26,948 nt of DNA from JBDHZU01 sp039812085 (GTDB lineage Bacteria > Actinomycetota > Actinomycetes > S36-B12 > UBA10799): positions 1 through 26,948 of the forward strand of contig JBDHZU010000011.1 in NCBI GenBank assembly GCA_039812085.1, written 5' to 3'. A program made the translations under genes and the position numbers. Shown here in pieces: positions 6,727 through 14,997 of this stretch. The notes under the pieces are model-generated. The model did no database searches and was not told where the DNA came from. It saw nothing but the letters and a program-made list of their open reading frames with translations. How positions within the stretch are numbered: position 1 is the first letter of the stretch; every line of letters starts with the position of its first letter.

Positions 6727-7864
6727 CGGCGCCTCCTTCCACTGCAGCCTGCTCGGCGATCTTCATGGCTTCCTCGATGAGGGTCTCAACAATTTTCGAT
6801 TCCGGCACCGTTTTGATCACTTCACCCTTAACGAAGATCTGCCCCTTACCGTTGCCGCTGGCAACGCCAAGGTCCGCATCTCGCGCCTCACCGGGTCCAT
6901 TAACCACACATCCCATGACAGCAACTCGAAGGGGAACATCCAATCCTTCAAGCCCGGCTGTCACCTGTTCAGCCAAGGTGTAGACGTCTACTTGGGCTCG
7001 TCCACAACTCGGACAGCTCACAATCTCCAGGCCGCGTTCCCGAAGATTCAATGACTCCAGGATTTGCAAACCGACCTTGACTTCTTCTTCTGGCGGGGCG
7101 GAAAGGGAAACCCGGATCGTGTCACCGATTCCCTTGGACAACAACGCACCGAACGCGACCGAGGATTTAACAGTTCCCTGGAACGCCGGACCAGCTTCTG
7201 TCACCCCGAGGTGAAGCGGATAATCGCATTGCTCGGACAGTTGCTCATATGCCTTGATCATCACGACGGGGTCGTGGTGCTTCACCGAGATTTTGAAATC
7301 CTGGAATCCGTGCTCTTCGAACAGACTGGCTTCCCACAGCGCCGATTCGACCAGCGCCTCTGGTGTGGCTCGGCCATATTTGGCCATGATCCGTTTGTCG
7401 AGCGAACCGGCATTGACCCCAATGCGAATCGGGGTACCGGAATCGCGGGCAGCATCAGCGATCTCTTTGACACGTCCGTCGAACTCCTTGATGTTGCCCG
7501 GGTTGACACGCACTGCGGCACAGCCGGCATCAATGGCAGCAAAGATGTACCGCGGCTGGAAGTGAATATCGGCAATAACAGGGATGCCGGACTTCTTGGC
7601 AATCTGAGGTAGGGCGTCAGCATCGTCTTGACTCGGCACAGCGACTCGCACCACTTGGCAACCCGTCGCCGTCAACACAGCAATCTGTTGCAGGGTTGAG
7701 TTCACGTCAGCGGTCAACGTTGTCGCCATCGACTGCACGGAAACAGGGGCGTCTCCCCCAACCAGCACTGGATGGGTCGGGTGTTTCAACAACAGTTGAC
7801 GAGTCTTGCGTCGAGGCGCGACTGTCTCCGGGGCTGGTGCCGGCATTCCCAAATCCACAGACAT
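6692..7864 (-). CDS. ispG: 4-hydroxy-3-methylbut-2-enyl diphosphate synthase (IspG/GcpE)
   Basis: IspG reduces methylerythritol cyclodiphosphate to HMBPP, the next-to-last step of the MEP isoprenoid pathway. The 390-residue protein shows the TIM-barrel part (IGVNAGSLDKRI at about 148-159) and the three cysteines that hold the 4Fe-4S cluster: Cys284 and Cys287 in CPSCGR, and Cys319 in MGCVVNGPGEA, with the conserved Glu326. The ATG start at 7862-7864 lacks a clear Shine-Dalgarno sequence. It follows rip1 by 14 nt and overlaps the GNAT gene by 35 nt. Together with dxr two genes upstream it gives two MEP enzymes in one operon. Confidence 0.97.
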   Translation of the reverse strand: MSVDLGMPAPAPETVAPRRKTRQLLLKHPTHPVLVGGDAPVSVQSMATTLTADVNSTLQQIAVLTATGCQVVRVAVPSQDDADALPQIAKKSGIPVIADIHFQPRYIFAAIDAGCAAVRVNPGNIKEFDGRVKEIADAARDSGTPIRIGVNAGSLDKRIMAKYGRATPEALVESALWEASLFEEHGFQDFKISVKHHDPVVMIKAYEQLSEQCDYPLHLGVTEAGPAFQGTVKSSVAFGALLSKGIGDTIRVSLSAPPEEEVKVGLQILESLNLRERGLEIVSCPSCGRAQVDVYTLAEQVTAGLEGLDVPLRVAVMGCVVNGPGEARDADLGVASGNGKGQIFVKGEVIKTVPESKIVETLIEEAMKIAEQAAVEGGAGDSTGPSVTVH

Positions 7865-7878
7865 GGTTGCAGTATTCC

Positions 7879-9180
7879 CTAACCCTTCAAACTGATCGGC
7901 TTGACGATGTCTGCGTAGAGCAGCAACGCACTCATCGAGATGAGGACAACGGCCACGCCATACGCCAATGGCAATGCCCTCGCCACGTCAACTGGGCCGG
8001 GATCCGGTCGATTCCGAAGCTTGGCCCATTGCCGACGAATGCCTTCCCACAACGCTCCCACTACGTGACCACCATCCAGCGGAAGGATCGGCAAGAGGTT
8101 GAACAGGAACAAGAACAGGTTGAGCGAGGCCAGCATGCTCAACATGCTGGCGATCCGCCAGGACGCGGGTTCACTGTGGTCGGCTGCTACTTCCCCGCCA
8201 ATTCTGGTGACTCCGACGATTCCGACCGGGCCGTTAGGGTCGCGCTTCTCACTCGAAAACGCAGCCTTGACCACACCCACAAACTTGCTGGGAATGCTCA
8301 ACATGGCTTGCCCAGTACGAACGGACAGATCCCACATTTGTGCGGGGACTGCAGCGAACGACTGTCGTTGCATCACGACGCTGGGGGCCATCCCGAGGAA
8401 GCCTTGCTCGGAGTACTGACCGGTGGCGTTTCCGTCGGCGTCATAAACCGGCCGAGAAGCCACCACGATGTTGGCTGTCACCTGCTGAGTTACTCCCCCA
8501 CGAGTGATCGTGATTGTGGCTGGTCCAGCAGGGAGCGACTTGACCTCATCCAACAGTTCCGACCAACTGGAAATCGGCAGGCCATTAATCGCGGTGACCG
8601 TATCTCCCGGTTGCAATCCAGCGGCAGCAGCAGGACTTGGGGTGCCATCGGAACCGCATTCACCTGTCGGATTACTCGCGGTGGGGACGCACGGGGTAAC
8701 GGCAGAGACAGTGGGGGTGAGTGCCGAGGTTCCAAAACCGACCAGCACGACTGCAAACAGGATCGTTGCCAGGATCAGGTTCATGACGGGTCCACCCAGC
8801 ATCACAATCAGTTTGCGGTGGACCGGCAACCGATAAAACGTTCGCTTCTCGTCCTCTTCTGACAAGACGTCTGCTTGTGATTGCTGTCGTGCTTCCTCGA
8901 TCAGCAGACCAATTCGACCGGTGGAACTTGCTCGAACGGTGCCATCTGCCCGGGGAGGAAACATCCCGATCATCCGGACATAGCCACCAAACGGCAGCCA
9001 CTTGATTCCGTATTCGGTCTCGCCTCGAGTCCGCGACCACATAGTGGGGCCGAACCCGACCATGAACTGGGGAACCTTGACTCCGAACCGCTTTGCGGGA
9101 ATGAAGTGGCCGAGCTCGTGCCAAAAGATCGAGAACAAGATTCCGGCGACAAACACGAGGATGCCGATGGTGAATAACAC
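7879..9180 (-). CDS. rip1: Site-2 intramembrane zinc metalloprotease (Rip1/RseP, M50)
   Basis: This membrane protease makes the second cut in regulated intramembrane proteolysis, typically of anti-sigma factors; in M. tuberculosis Rip1 does this for several sigma pathways. The protein has 433 residues. The zinc motif HELGH is at 21-25 in the first membrane segment, a PDZ domain lies at about 183-245, and the third ligand region NLLPILPLDGGH is at 361-372. Membrane helices are at about 1-22, 124-148, 348-368 and 402-422. The GTG start has GAGG about ten bases upstream. It lies 6 nt after dxr and 14 nt before ispG. Substrates in this organism are unknown; the sigma factor at 17628 is not an obvious target, since no anti-sigma factor gene is present in the window. 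Confidence 0.95.
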   Translation of the reverse strand: MLFTIGILVFVAGILFSIFWHELGHFIPAKRFGVKVPQFMVGFGPTMWSRTRGETEYGIKWLPFGGYVRMIGMFPPRADGTVRASSTGRIGLLIEEARQQSQADVLSEEDEKRTFYRLPVHRKLIVMLGGPVMNLILATILFAVVLVGFGTSALTPTVSAVTPCVPTASNPTGECGSDGTPSPAAAAGLQPGDTVTAINGLPISSWSELLDEVKSLPAGPATITITRGGVTQQVTANIVVASRPVYDADGNATGQYSEQGFLGMAPSVVMQRQSFAAVPAQMWDLSVRTGQAMLSIPSKFVGVVKAAFSSEKRDPNGPVGIVGVTRIGGEVAADHSEPASWRIASMLSMLASLNLFLFLFNLLPILPLDGGHVVGALWEGIRRQWAKLRNRPDPGPVDVARALPLAYGVAVVLISMSALLLYADIVKPISLKG

Positions 9181-9186
9181 GTCGCA

Positions 9187-10347
9187 TCAACCTCGATTCA
9201 GAATCTCGTGAGTCCGGGCACGCGCCCATTGCTCTGCCGCAAGTACATCACTTACTGAAAGAGACGCATCAGGCACGAAACCGGATCCCCGATGCTCATC
9301 AACAATGGTTTCGACCGTTCGCAAGATGCTGGAGAAGCCGATCTGACCGGCCAAGAAACCGGCAACACACTCTTCGTTTGACGCGTTGAAGACCGCCGGG
9401 GCGGTTCCAGCGGCCTGACCTACTTCACGGGCGATTCGGACTGCCGGAAAAGCCGCGGTATCCAGCGGGAAGAATTCCCAGGTCGCTGCTTGCGTCCAAT
9501 CACAGGGTGGGCTGGAGTCAGCAATCCGATCTGGCCACCCCAAACCCAGAGCAATCGGTAGATGCATATCTGGCGGACTCGCCTGGGCGATGGTGGACCC
9601 GTCAACAAACTCGACCATCGAATGCACCACGGACTGCGGATGAACCACTGCCTCGATCCGGTCATAGCCGATGTCGAAGAGTAGGTGCGCCTCGATGATT
9701 TCCAACCCTTTGTTCACCAAGGTCGCTGAATTGATCGTGACTACTGGTCCCATATTCCAGGTGGGATGAGCCAGCGCCTGCTCAGGTGTGACGTCTTCTA
9801 ACTGATCTGCTGACCAGCCACGAAAAGGCCCACCGGAAGCCGTCAACACGAGCCGTTTGACTTCGTTGTGCGTGCCGGAACGCAGACATTGAGCCAATGC
9901 AGAGTGTTCTGAATCGACCGGCACAACTTGGTCATCAGCGGCGGCCTGCGTGACCAACACACCCCCGACGACGAGGGACTCTTTGTTCGCCAGAGCAAGC
10001 CGAGAACCAGCAGCCAACGCGGCCAAGGTTGGCTGCAACCCGACCGACCCGGTCATTCCGTTGAGGACGATGTCTGCGCCCATCGCTGCAGCCTCGACCG
10101 CAGCCTGCGGACCGTCCATCACCTCGACATCCGGGCAGGCTTGTCGAACAGCATCAGCGGCATCAGCATTGGCAACAGCGACGAGTTCAGGGGCGAACGT
10201 CTGTACTTGTTGGATCAATTGATCCGGATTACCACCGCCTGCTGCCAATGCAGCAACGGAAAACCGATCGGAGTTGGCGGCGATGATGTCCAAGGCTTGA
10301 GTGCCGATGGAACCAGTGCTGCCGAGCAGCGCAACGCGCGTAACCAC
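9187..10347 (-). CDS. dxr: 1-deoxy-D-xylulose 5-phosphate reductoisomerase
   Basis: Dxr converts DXP to methylerythritol phosphate with NADPH, the committed step of the MEP pathway. All key motifs are present in 386 residues: the nucleotide-binding GSTGSIG (9-15), NKESLV (121-126), the metal ligands Asp145 and Glu147 in PVDSEHSA, SGGPFRG (171-177), NSATLVNKGLE with Glu216, and HPQSVVHS (236-243). The GTG start has no Shine-Dalgarno sequence, but TAGAGT lies exactly six bases upstream, so it may be expressed from a leaderless transcript. It is 9 nt after the acyltransferase gene and 6 nt before rip1. Confidence 0.97.
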   Translation of the reverse strand: MVTRVALLGSTGSIGTQALDIIAANSDRFSVAALAAGGGNPDQLIQQVQTFAPELVAVANADAADAVRQACPDVEVMDGPQAAVEAAAMGADIVLNGMTGSVGLQPTLAALAAGSRLALANKESLVVGGVLVTQAAADDQVVPVDSEHSALAQCLRSGTHNEVKRLVLTASGGPFRGWSADQLEDVTPEQALAHPTWNMGPVVTINSATLVNKGLEIIEAHLLFDIGYDRIEAVVHPQSVVHSMVEFVDGSTIAQASPPDMHLPIALGLGWPDRIADSSPPCDWTQAATWEFFPLDTAAFPAVRIAREVGQAAGTAPAVFNASNEECVAGFLAGQIGFSSILRTVETIVDEHRGSGFVPDASLSVSDVLAAEQWARARTHEILNRG

Positions 10348-10353
10348 TGCGTC

Positions 10354-10359
10354 ACTCTA
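10354..10359 (-). promoter_or_regulatory. Candidate -10 element for dxr
   Basis: The minus strand reads TAGAGT, six bases, then the GTG of dxr. The hexamer contains the stop codon (TAG) of the acyltransferase gene. It fits leaderless initiation of dxr-rip1-ispG independent of the upstream gene. No -35 element is clear. Confidence 0.4.
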
Positions 10360-11517
10360 GCGTTGGGCAAGAGCGGGCTGGTCCGGAATGATCTGACCAG
10401 ACATACGCGGCGCAGGCACCTGCACCACCGGGAGCCAACGAGACTTCGCCCAGGCGGTGAACGGAATCTCCACCCACCGATAACTAATAGCCGCAATCCC
10501 AAAGCTGGCTGCCATCACGCCGAGTCCCGGCAACACTCCACGAGGCCCGCCAATGAACTGCATCAACGGCACATGGACCAAAAATACGACCAGCGCACGT
10601 TGCCCGATCCAGGCCGAAGCGAGCAGCACGGGAACAAGACGTTGCGGAGCATTAGCCAGCAGGTCACCCGGCCACAACCAGCCGACTGCTGCGACAACGC
10701 TCGCCGCAACAGCAACAACCACCTGCCCCCAGGCCGTCATGTCCATCCCGTAGTCCCCCACCACATCGAAGAACATGGCAACCAATGCGGTCATCCCCAC
10801 AGCAAGCAGCCAATGTCGGTGAGTAACGATCCAGCGACGGGGTGGGTCATACGTCACGACCACAGCGGTCAGGCAGCCGAGCAGGATCGCCGCACCCCGG
10901 GTGTCAGAACCAAACTCGACGCGAGGAACTTGACCACCAGAACGCATCGTCAACCAGGCCGACCAGCTAAATCCAAGAACAGCGACTGCCCCTGACAGCC
11001 AAAGCAATCCTCGCTTGCCCCATCGATTGAGGCAGAACCAGACTGCAGCGGGCCACAGGAGGTAGAACTGCCACTCAGCACCGAGAGACCAACTCGGCAC
11101 CAACTCGTACGGCAATATCTGTGCGTCCTGCAAACCAAGGTTGATCGTCTGAGACCAGAAATGTGGAAGGGATGAAACCAGGAAGGGAATCGGTACCGAC
11201 AACGATTCCCACGACACCAGTGGCGCAAGGAACGATGCCACCAGACAAAGCACGCTCACCATCGCCAGCACGGGCACAAATCGTGCGAGCCGGGAGATGT
11301 AGAACGAACGCGCGCCAACAGATCCATCCCGATCGAATCGTTTGACCAACATCGTGGTGATGAGGAATCCCGATAAGACGAAGAAGGCAACAACGCGACT
11401 CTGTCCATCAGTCAACGCCCCGGTCAGTTCCAGATGACCTGCCATCACGAGCACGATGAGCGAGCCTCGAAAGATATCGAGGCTCGGATTACGGCGTAAG
11501 GCCATGGGTTGACTCAT
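10357..11517 (-). CDS. Acyltransferase-3 family membrane protein (OafA/YrhL-like)
   Basis: A polytopic membrane protein of 386 residues with about ten hydrophobic segments. Family features are NPSLDIFRGSLIVLVMAGHLE, with the likely catalytic His28, then FFVLSGFLIT (45-54) and SFYISRLARFVPVL (71-84), and further on SWSLGAEWQFYLLWP. Such proteins move acyl groups, often acetyl, onto exported sugars, peptidoglycan or lipids; the substrate here cannot be read. No C-terminal SGNH domain is present. The ATG at 11515-11517 lies 7 nt past the rlmN stop; a longer form starting inside rlmN is less likely, and MALRR at 11505 is also possible. The usual actinobacterial rlmN-dxr neighbourhood does not have this gene as far as I know, so it is probably a later insertion. 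Confidence 0.85.
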   Translation of the reverse strand: MSQPMALRRNPSLDIFRGSLIVLVMAGHLELTGALTDGQSRVVAFFVLSGFLITTMLVKRFDRDGSVGARSFYISRLARFVPVLAMVSVLCLVASFLAPLVSWESLSVPIPFLVSSLPHFWSQTINLGLQDAQILPYELVPSWSLGAEWQFYLLWPAAVWFCLNRWGKRGLLWLSGAVAVLGFSWSAWLTMRSGGQVPRVEFGSDTRGAAILLGCLTAVVVTYDPPRRWIVTHRHWLLAVGMTALVAMFFDVVGDYGMDMTAWGQVVVAVAASVVAAVGWLWPGDLLANAPQRLVPVLLASAWIGQRALVVFLVHVPLMQFIGGPRGVLPGLGVMAASFGIAAISYRWVEIPFTAWAKSRWLPVVQVPAPRMSGQIIPDQPALAQR

Positions 11518-11524
11518 TCGGCAT

Positions 11525-12679
11525 TCATCCAGCAGTTGTCGCAGCAAGTTGACCGCAGGCGCCGTCGATCTCACGACCGCGGGTGTCTCGCACAGTCACA
11601 GCAACACCATGACTACGCAAAACGCGAACGAACTCATCTTGCGTTGCCGGTAGCGAGGCTGTCCAACGAGAGCCGGGAGTGGGGTTAAGCGGGATCAAAT
11701 TGACGTGCACCAACTTGCCTGCAAGTAGTCGACCCAACAAGTCCGCCCGGTGTGCCTGATCGTTGATGTCCTTGATCAATGCGTACTCGATCGAGATTCG
11801 TCGCTTGGTGGTGTCCGCGTACTCCCAGGCAGCGTCGAGCACTTCATCGACTTTGAATCGGTTGTTGATCGGAACAAGCTCGTCCCGCAGTTCGTCGTCA
11901 GGGGCATGCAGCGATACCGCCAAGGTGTACGGCGCACCTTCGGTGGCAAGTTGCCGAATACGTGGGACCAAACCCACTGTGGACACCGTGATACCGCGGG
12001 CGGACATTCCCAATCCCGCTGGTGCGGGAGCGGTCAGTGTTCGCAGGGCAGAGGTGACTGCCTTGTAATTGGCCAGCGGTTCTCCCATACCCATCATTAC
12101 GACGTTGGACACTCGGCCCGGGCCACCAGCAACTTCACCTCGCGCGAGCATTCGGGCACCAGCAAGTACCTGTTCCACAATCTCTGCCGCCGACAGATTC
12201 CTGGTCAGTCCGGCTTGACCGGTCGCGCAGAATGGACAGTCCATTCCGCAGCCTGCCTGGCTACTGACGCACATGGTGACGCGGTTGGGGTAACGCATCA
12301 ACACGCTTTCTACCAACGCACCGTCGTGTAGACGCCAGACCTGCTTAACCGTTCGCCCACCGTCACACGTCAAATCCCGAACGTTGTGCAACAAGTCCGG
12401 TAGCAACGCGGGGATAACGGCATCTCGCACTGGTTCGGGAACGTCAGTCCAGGCCTGTGGATCATCGGACAATCGACCGAACCATTGCCGAGAAATCTGA
12501 TCTGCCCGAAAACCCGGTAAACCCAACTCAACGACAGCGTCCTTGCGTTCGGCAACCGTCATATCTGACCAATGCCTGGGTGGCTTTCCACCTCGGGTAC
12601 GGGCTGTGCGCTCAACAAATTCCGTACTACTGAACTGAGAAGGCCGACTTGCGGGGTCGGGCAGGTCAGTCGCGGTCAT
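11525..12679 (-). CDS. rlmN: Dual-specificity 23S rRNA/tRNA adenine-C2 methyltransferase RlmN
   Basis: RlmN is a radical-SAM enzyme that methylates C2 of A2503 in 23S rRNA and of A37 in some tRNAs. The 384-residue protein has the radical-SAM cluster motif CGMDCPFC (Cys144, 148, 151), the upstream Cys137 in MCVSSQAG, and the C-terminal Cys375 in GACGQLA that carries the methyl group in the family. GMGEPLANY (197-205) and LAVSLHAPDDELR (253-265) are typical. The start is ATG at 12677-12679; no Shine-Dalgarno sequence is visible. A 40-nt gap separates it from cdsA. Confidence 0.97.
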   Translation of the reverse strand: MTATDLPDPASRPSQFSSTEFVERTARTRGGKPPRHWSDMTVAERKDAVVELGLPGFRADQISRQWFGRLSDDPQAWTDVPEPVRDAVIPALLPDLLHNVRDLTCDGGRTVKQVWRLHDGALVESVLMRYPNRVTMCVSSQAGCGMDCPFCATGQAGLTRNLSAAEIVEQVLAGARMLARGEVAGGPGRVSNVVMMGMGEPLANYKAVTSALRTLTAPAPAGLGMSARGITVSTVGLVPRIRQLATEGAPYTLAVSLHAPDDELRDELVPINNRFKVDEVLDAAWEYADTTKRRISIEYALIKDINDQAHRADLLGRLLAGKLVHVNLIPLNPTPGSRWTASLPATQDEFVRVLRSHGVAVTVRDTRGREIDGACGQLAATTAG

Positions 12680-12719
12680 CCATCTATTGTCTCAGCCCGA
12701 CGCAAGTGCGGGAAGATCG

Positions 12720-13598
12720 TCAGCCGAGGAAGAATGTAAACATTGCCCAAGCGACAAAGGCATTGAGGACTAACGAGTCCAAACGATCCATCAGACCACC
12801 GTGACCCGGCAACAGGTTGCTCATGTCCTTAACACCCAAATCGCGCTTGATCCCGCTCTCGGCAAAGTCACCAGCAGTCGCTGACACCGTCATGATGCAG
12901 CCGGTGATAACACCTGCCCACCAGGTCGAATCCAATAACCAGGTGAACAACCAGGCACCCACAATTGATTGCAGGATCAGTGATCCCGCAAAGCCTTCCC
13001 ATGACTTCTTCGGGCTGATCTGTGGGGCAATCGGATGCTTGCCCATGGTCACCCCGGCGAAGTAACCGCCGATGTCACTACTAACGGTCAAGGCGACAAA
13101 GGTGACGACCAGTTTCTGACCGTTGGGTTGCGCGAGCATGAGCATGACGAACCCGAGCATGAACGGCAGATAGGCGGCGACGAACACGCTTGCAGTGACA
13201 TCGCGGACGTACCCCTCGGTTCCCCGTCGGATGCGCCACAGCAGGATCGCGATGACAGTAAAACCGAACATCGCTAGCTGGGCTTCAACACCCCAACGGT
13301 AGGTAGCAAATGCCGCGATGACGGCCGCGCAGTAAAGCGGGGTTCGGGCTAATCGGATACCTCGGTTAGCGAATGCGCCGGTCAGTTCCCAGATACCAAT
13401 ACAGATGGCTGCCCCAGCGAGGACGGCGAACAACCACTTCCAGGTGAACAGAGTGATCAGTGCGAGCGCACCCAACAGGACACCGACGCCGATTGCGACG
13501 GGGAGATTCCGGCCAGCGTTGGGATGCTTCTGAGCCTCGATATCGACCGGTGGTTCGATCGGTTCGGATGCCGGATCAACCGGCTCTTGGCTAGTCAT
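12720..13598 (-). CDS. cdsA: Phosphatidate cytidylyltransferase (CDP-diacylglycerol synthase)
   Basis: CdsA makes CDP-diacylglycerol from phosphatidate and CTP, the branch point for phospholipids such as phosphatidylglycerol and phosphatidylinositol. It is an integral membrane protein of 292 residues with about eight hydrophobic segments after a 30-residue acidic N-terminus. The family signature is at 248-274: SGIKRDLGVKDMSNLLPGHGG followed by LMDRLD. SDIGGYFAGVTMGKHPIAPQISPKKSWEG (about 174-202) is also conserved. The ATG overlaps the frr stop by one base (TGATG), so translation is probably coupled. Confidence 0.96.
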   Translation of the reverse strand: MTSQEPVDPASEPIEPPVDIEAQKHPNAGRNLPVAIGVGVLLGALALITLFTWKWLFAVLAGAAICIGIWELTGAFANRGIRLARTPLYCAAVIAAFATYRWGVEAQLAMFGFTVIAILLWRIRRGTEGYVRDVTASVFVAAYLPFMLGFVMLMLAQPNGQKLVVTFVALTVSSDIGGYFAGVTMGKHPIAPQISPKKSWEGFAGSLILQSIVGAWLFTWLLDSTWWAGVITGCIMTVSATAGDFAESGIKRDLGVKDMSNLLPGHGGLMDRLDSLVLNAFVAWAMFTFFLG

Positions 13599-14155
13599 CA
13601 GACTTCGAGCAGCTCGGCTTCTTTGTGCTTCAGAACTTCGTCCACATGCTCCACATGCTTAGCGGTCAGATCATCGAGTGCCTTTACTCCACGGCGGGCA
13701 TCGTCTTCACCCACGTCGCCGTCTTTGGCGAGTTGGTCGATCGAGTCCTTGCCGTGACGACGGATGTTACGGATGGAGACACGAGCGTCTTCGGCTTTGT
13801 TCTTTGCGACCTTGATGTATTCCTTGCGGCGTTCTTCGGTTAGCTGCGGCAGCACAACACGCACGACTTTTCCGTCGTTGGTGGGATTCACGCCCAGATC
13901 GGACTCACGGATCGCTTTCTCGATCGCTTCCATAGCCGAGGCGTCGTATGGACTGACCAGAATCATGCGAGCTTCGGGAGTCTGAAAACTAGCGATTTGA
14001 TTAAGCGGCGTCTGCGACCCGTAGTAGTCAATGACGATCTTGTTGAACATGGCGGCGCTCGCTCGACCAGTCCGCAACGTAGCGAAATCTTCTCGGGCCA
14101 CCTCAATGGCCTTGTCCATCTTTTGTTCGGCCTCAGCCAGGATGTCGTCAATCAC
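13598..14155 (-). CDS. frr: Ribosome recycling factor
   Basis: RRF splits the post-termination ribosome together with EF-G. The protein has 185 residues, the canonical length. It begins with IDDILAEAEQKMDKAIEVAREDF, contains LRTGRASAAMFNKIVIDYYG and PLNQIASFQTPEARMILVSPYD, and ends in the long helix containing KEAELLEV. Two GTG codons in a row can start it. The second (14153-14155) is chosen because it gives the family N-terminus and a better spacing (seven bases) to AGAGGA; the first is at 14156-14158. It follows pyrH by 58 nt with a hairpin in the gap, and its stop overlaps the cdsA start. Confidence 0.97.
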   Translation of the reverse strand: MIDDILAEAEQKMDKAIEVAREDFATLRTGRASAAMFNKIVIDYYGSQTPLNQIASFQTPEARMILVSPYDASAMEAIEKAIRESDLGVNPTNDGKVVRVVLPQLTEERRKEYIKVAKNKAEDARVSIRNIRRHGKDSIDQLAKDGDVGEDDARRGVKALDDLTAKHVEHVDEVLKHKEAELLEV

Positions 14156-14173
14156 CACGTTGTCCTCTCGGTC

Positions 14174-14194
14174 TGGCCGGAAATCTATCGGCCA
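14174..14194 (-). other. Hairpin in the pyrH-frr gap
   Basis: A 6-bp stem (TGGCCG with CGGCCA) around a 9-nt loop lies about 20 nt after the pyrH stop and about 20 nt before the frr start. There is no U-run. It may stabilise or attenuate the transcript between the two genes. Confidence 0.4.
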
Positions 14195-14213
14195 CAGCCG
14201 GGTCGAAGTGGGA

Positions 14214-14993
14214 TTACGAACCCGTGTTGACCAAAGTCCCAATTCGCTGACCAGCTGTTGCGCGGGCGATATTGCCCTGGGCCAGCAGGTCGAACACGAT
14301 GATTGGCATCTGGTTGTCGCGGCAAAGACTGATTGCCGTGGCATCAGCGACCTTCAGATCGCGAGCCAGAACATCGTCGTAGGACAACAGTTCAAACCGC
14401 TTGGCATCGGGATTCTTCCGCGGATCGTCGTCATACACGCCGTCCACGCTCTTGGCCATGAGGACGACTTGGCATCCCGTTTCCAGGGCGCGTTGCGCGG
14501 CACAGGTATCAGTTGAAAAGAAGGGTGCTCCCAGACCTGCGCCGAAGATGACCACTCGGCCTTTTTCCATATGCCGGATGGCGCGACGCGGAATGTACGG
14601 CTCGGCAACTTGGCCCATAGCGATCGCGGTTTGCACGCGAGTTTCGACTCCGCGCTTCTCCAGGAAGTCTTGCAGCGCCAAACAGTTCATCACGGTGCCC
14701 AACATGCCCATGTAGTCCGCGCGAGAACGGTCCATTCCACGGTCAGACAACTGGGCGCCGCGGAAGTAATTACCGCCACCAATCACAACGGCGACTTCGA
14801 CACCATCGGCCACTACTCCAGCGATCTGCTCGGAGATTGCGGAGACCACATCAGGGTCAACACCAAGACCACCGCCGCCAGCGAATGCCTCACCCGAGAG
14901 CTTCAACAGAACTCGGGTCCACCCCCCAGACGGCACGTCGGGCCACAGCTCAGTGACATCACTTGTCTTGGGCCCGACGTTCGTCTCGGTCAT
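14214..14993 (-). CDS. pyrH: UMP kinase
   Basis: PyrH phosphorylates UMP to UDP in pyrimidine synthesis; the bacterial enzyme is hexameric and regulated by GTP and UTP. The 259-residue protein belongs to the amino acid kinase family: KLSGEAF (31-37), VIGGGNYFRG (70-79), GAGLGAPFFSTDTCAAQRALE (151-171), KSVDGVYDDDPRKNP (181-195) and DATAISLCRDN (217-227). The ATG at 14991-14993 lies 4 nt after the tsf stop; a longer in-frame form begins inside tsf. About 25 residues precede the kinase fold, more than in E. coli but common in actinobacteria. Confidence 0.97.
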   Translation of the reverse strand: MTETNVGPKTSDVTELWPDVPSGGWTRVLLKLSGEAFAGGGGLGVDPDVVSAISEQIAGVVADGVEVAVVIGGGNYFRGAQLSDRGMDRSRADYMGMLGTVMNCLALQDFLEKRGVETRVQTAIAMGQVAEPYIPRRAIRHMEKGRVVIFGAGLGAPFFSTDTCAAQRALETGCQVVLMAKSVDGVYDDDPRKNPDAKRFELLSYDDVLARDLKVADATAISLCRDNQMPIIVFDLLAQGNIARATAGQRIGTLVNTGS

Positions 14994-14997
14994 TGGA

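Noticed and set aside
7696..8862. 388-codon open frame on the plus strand opposite rip1 and ispG
   Set aside because: It is antisense to two clearly conserved genes, shows no family motif and has a composition expected from the opposite strand of GC-rich coding DNA.
9928..10995. 355-codon open frame on the plus strand opposite dxr and the acyltransferase gene
   Set aside because: Antisense shadow; rich in His, Arg, Gln and Pro without any recognisable domain.
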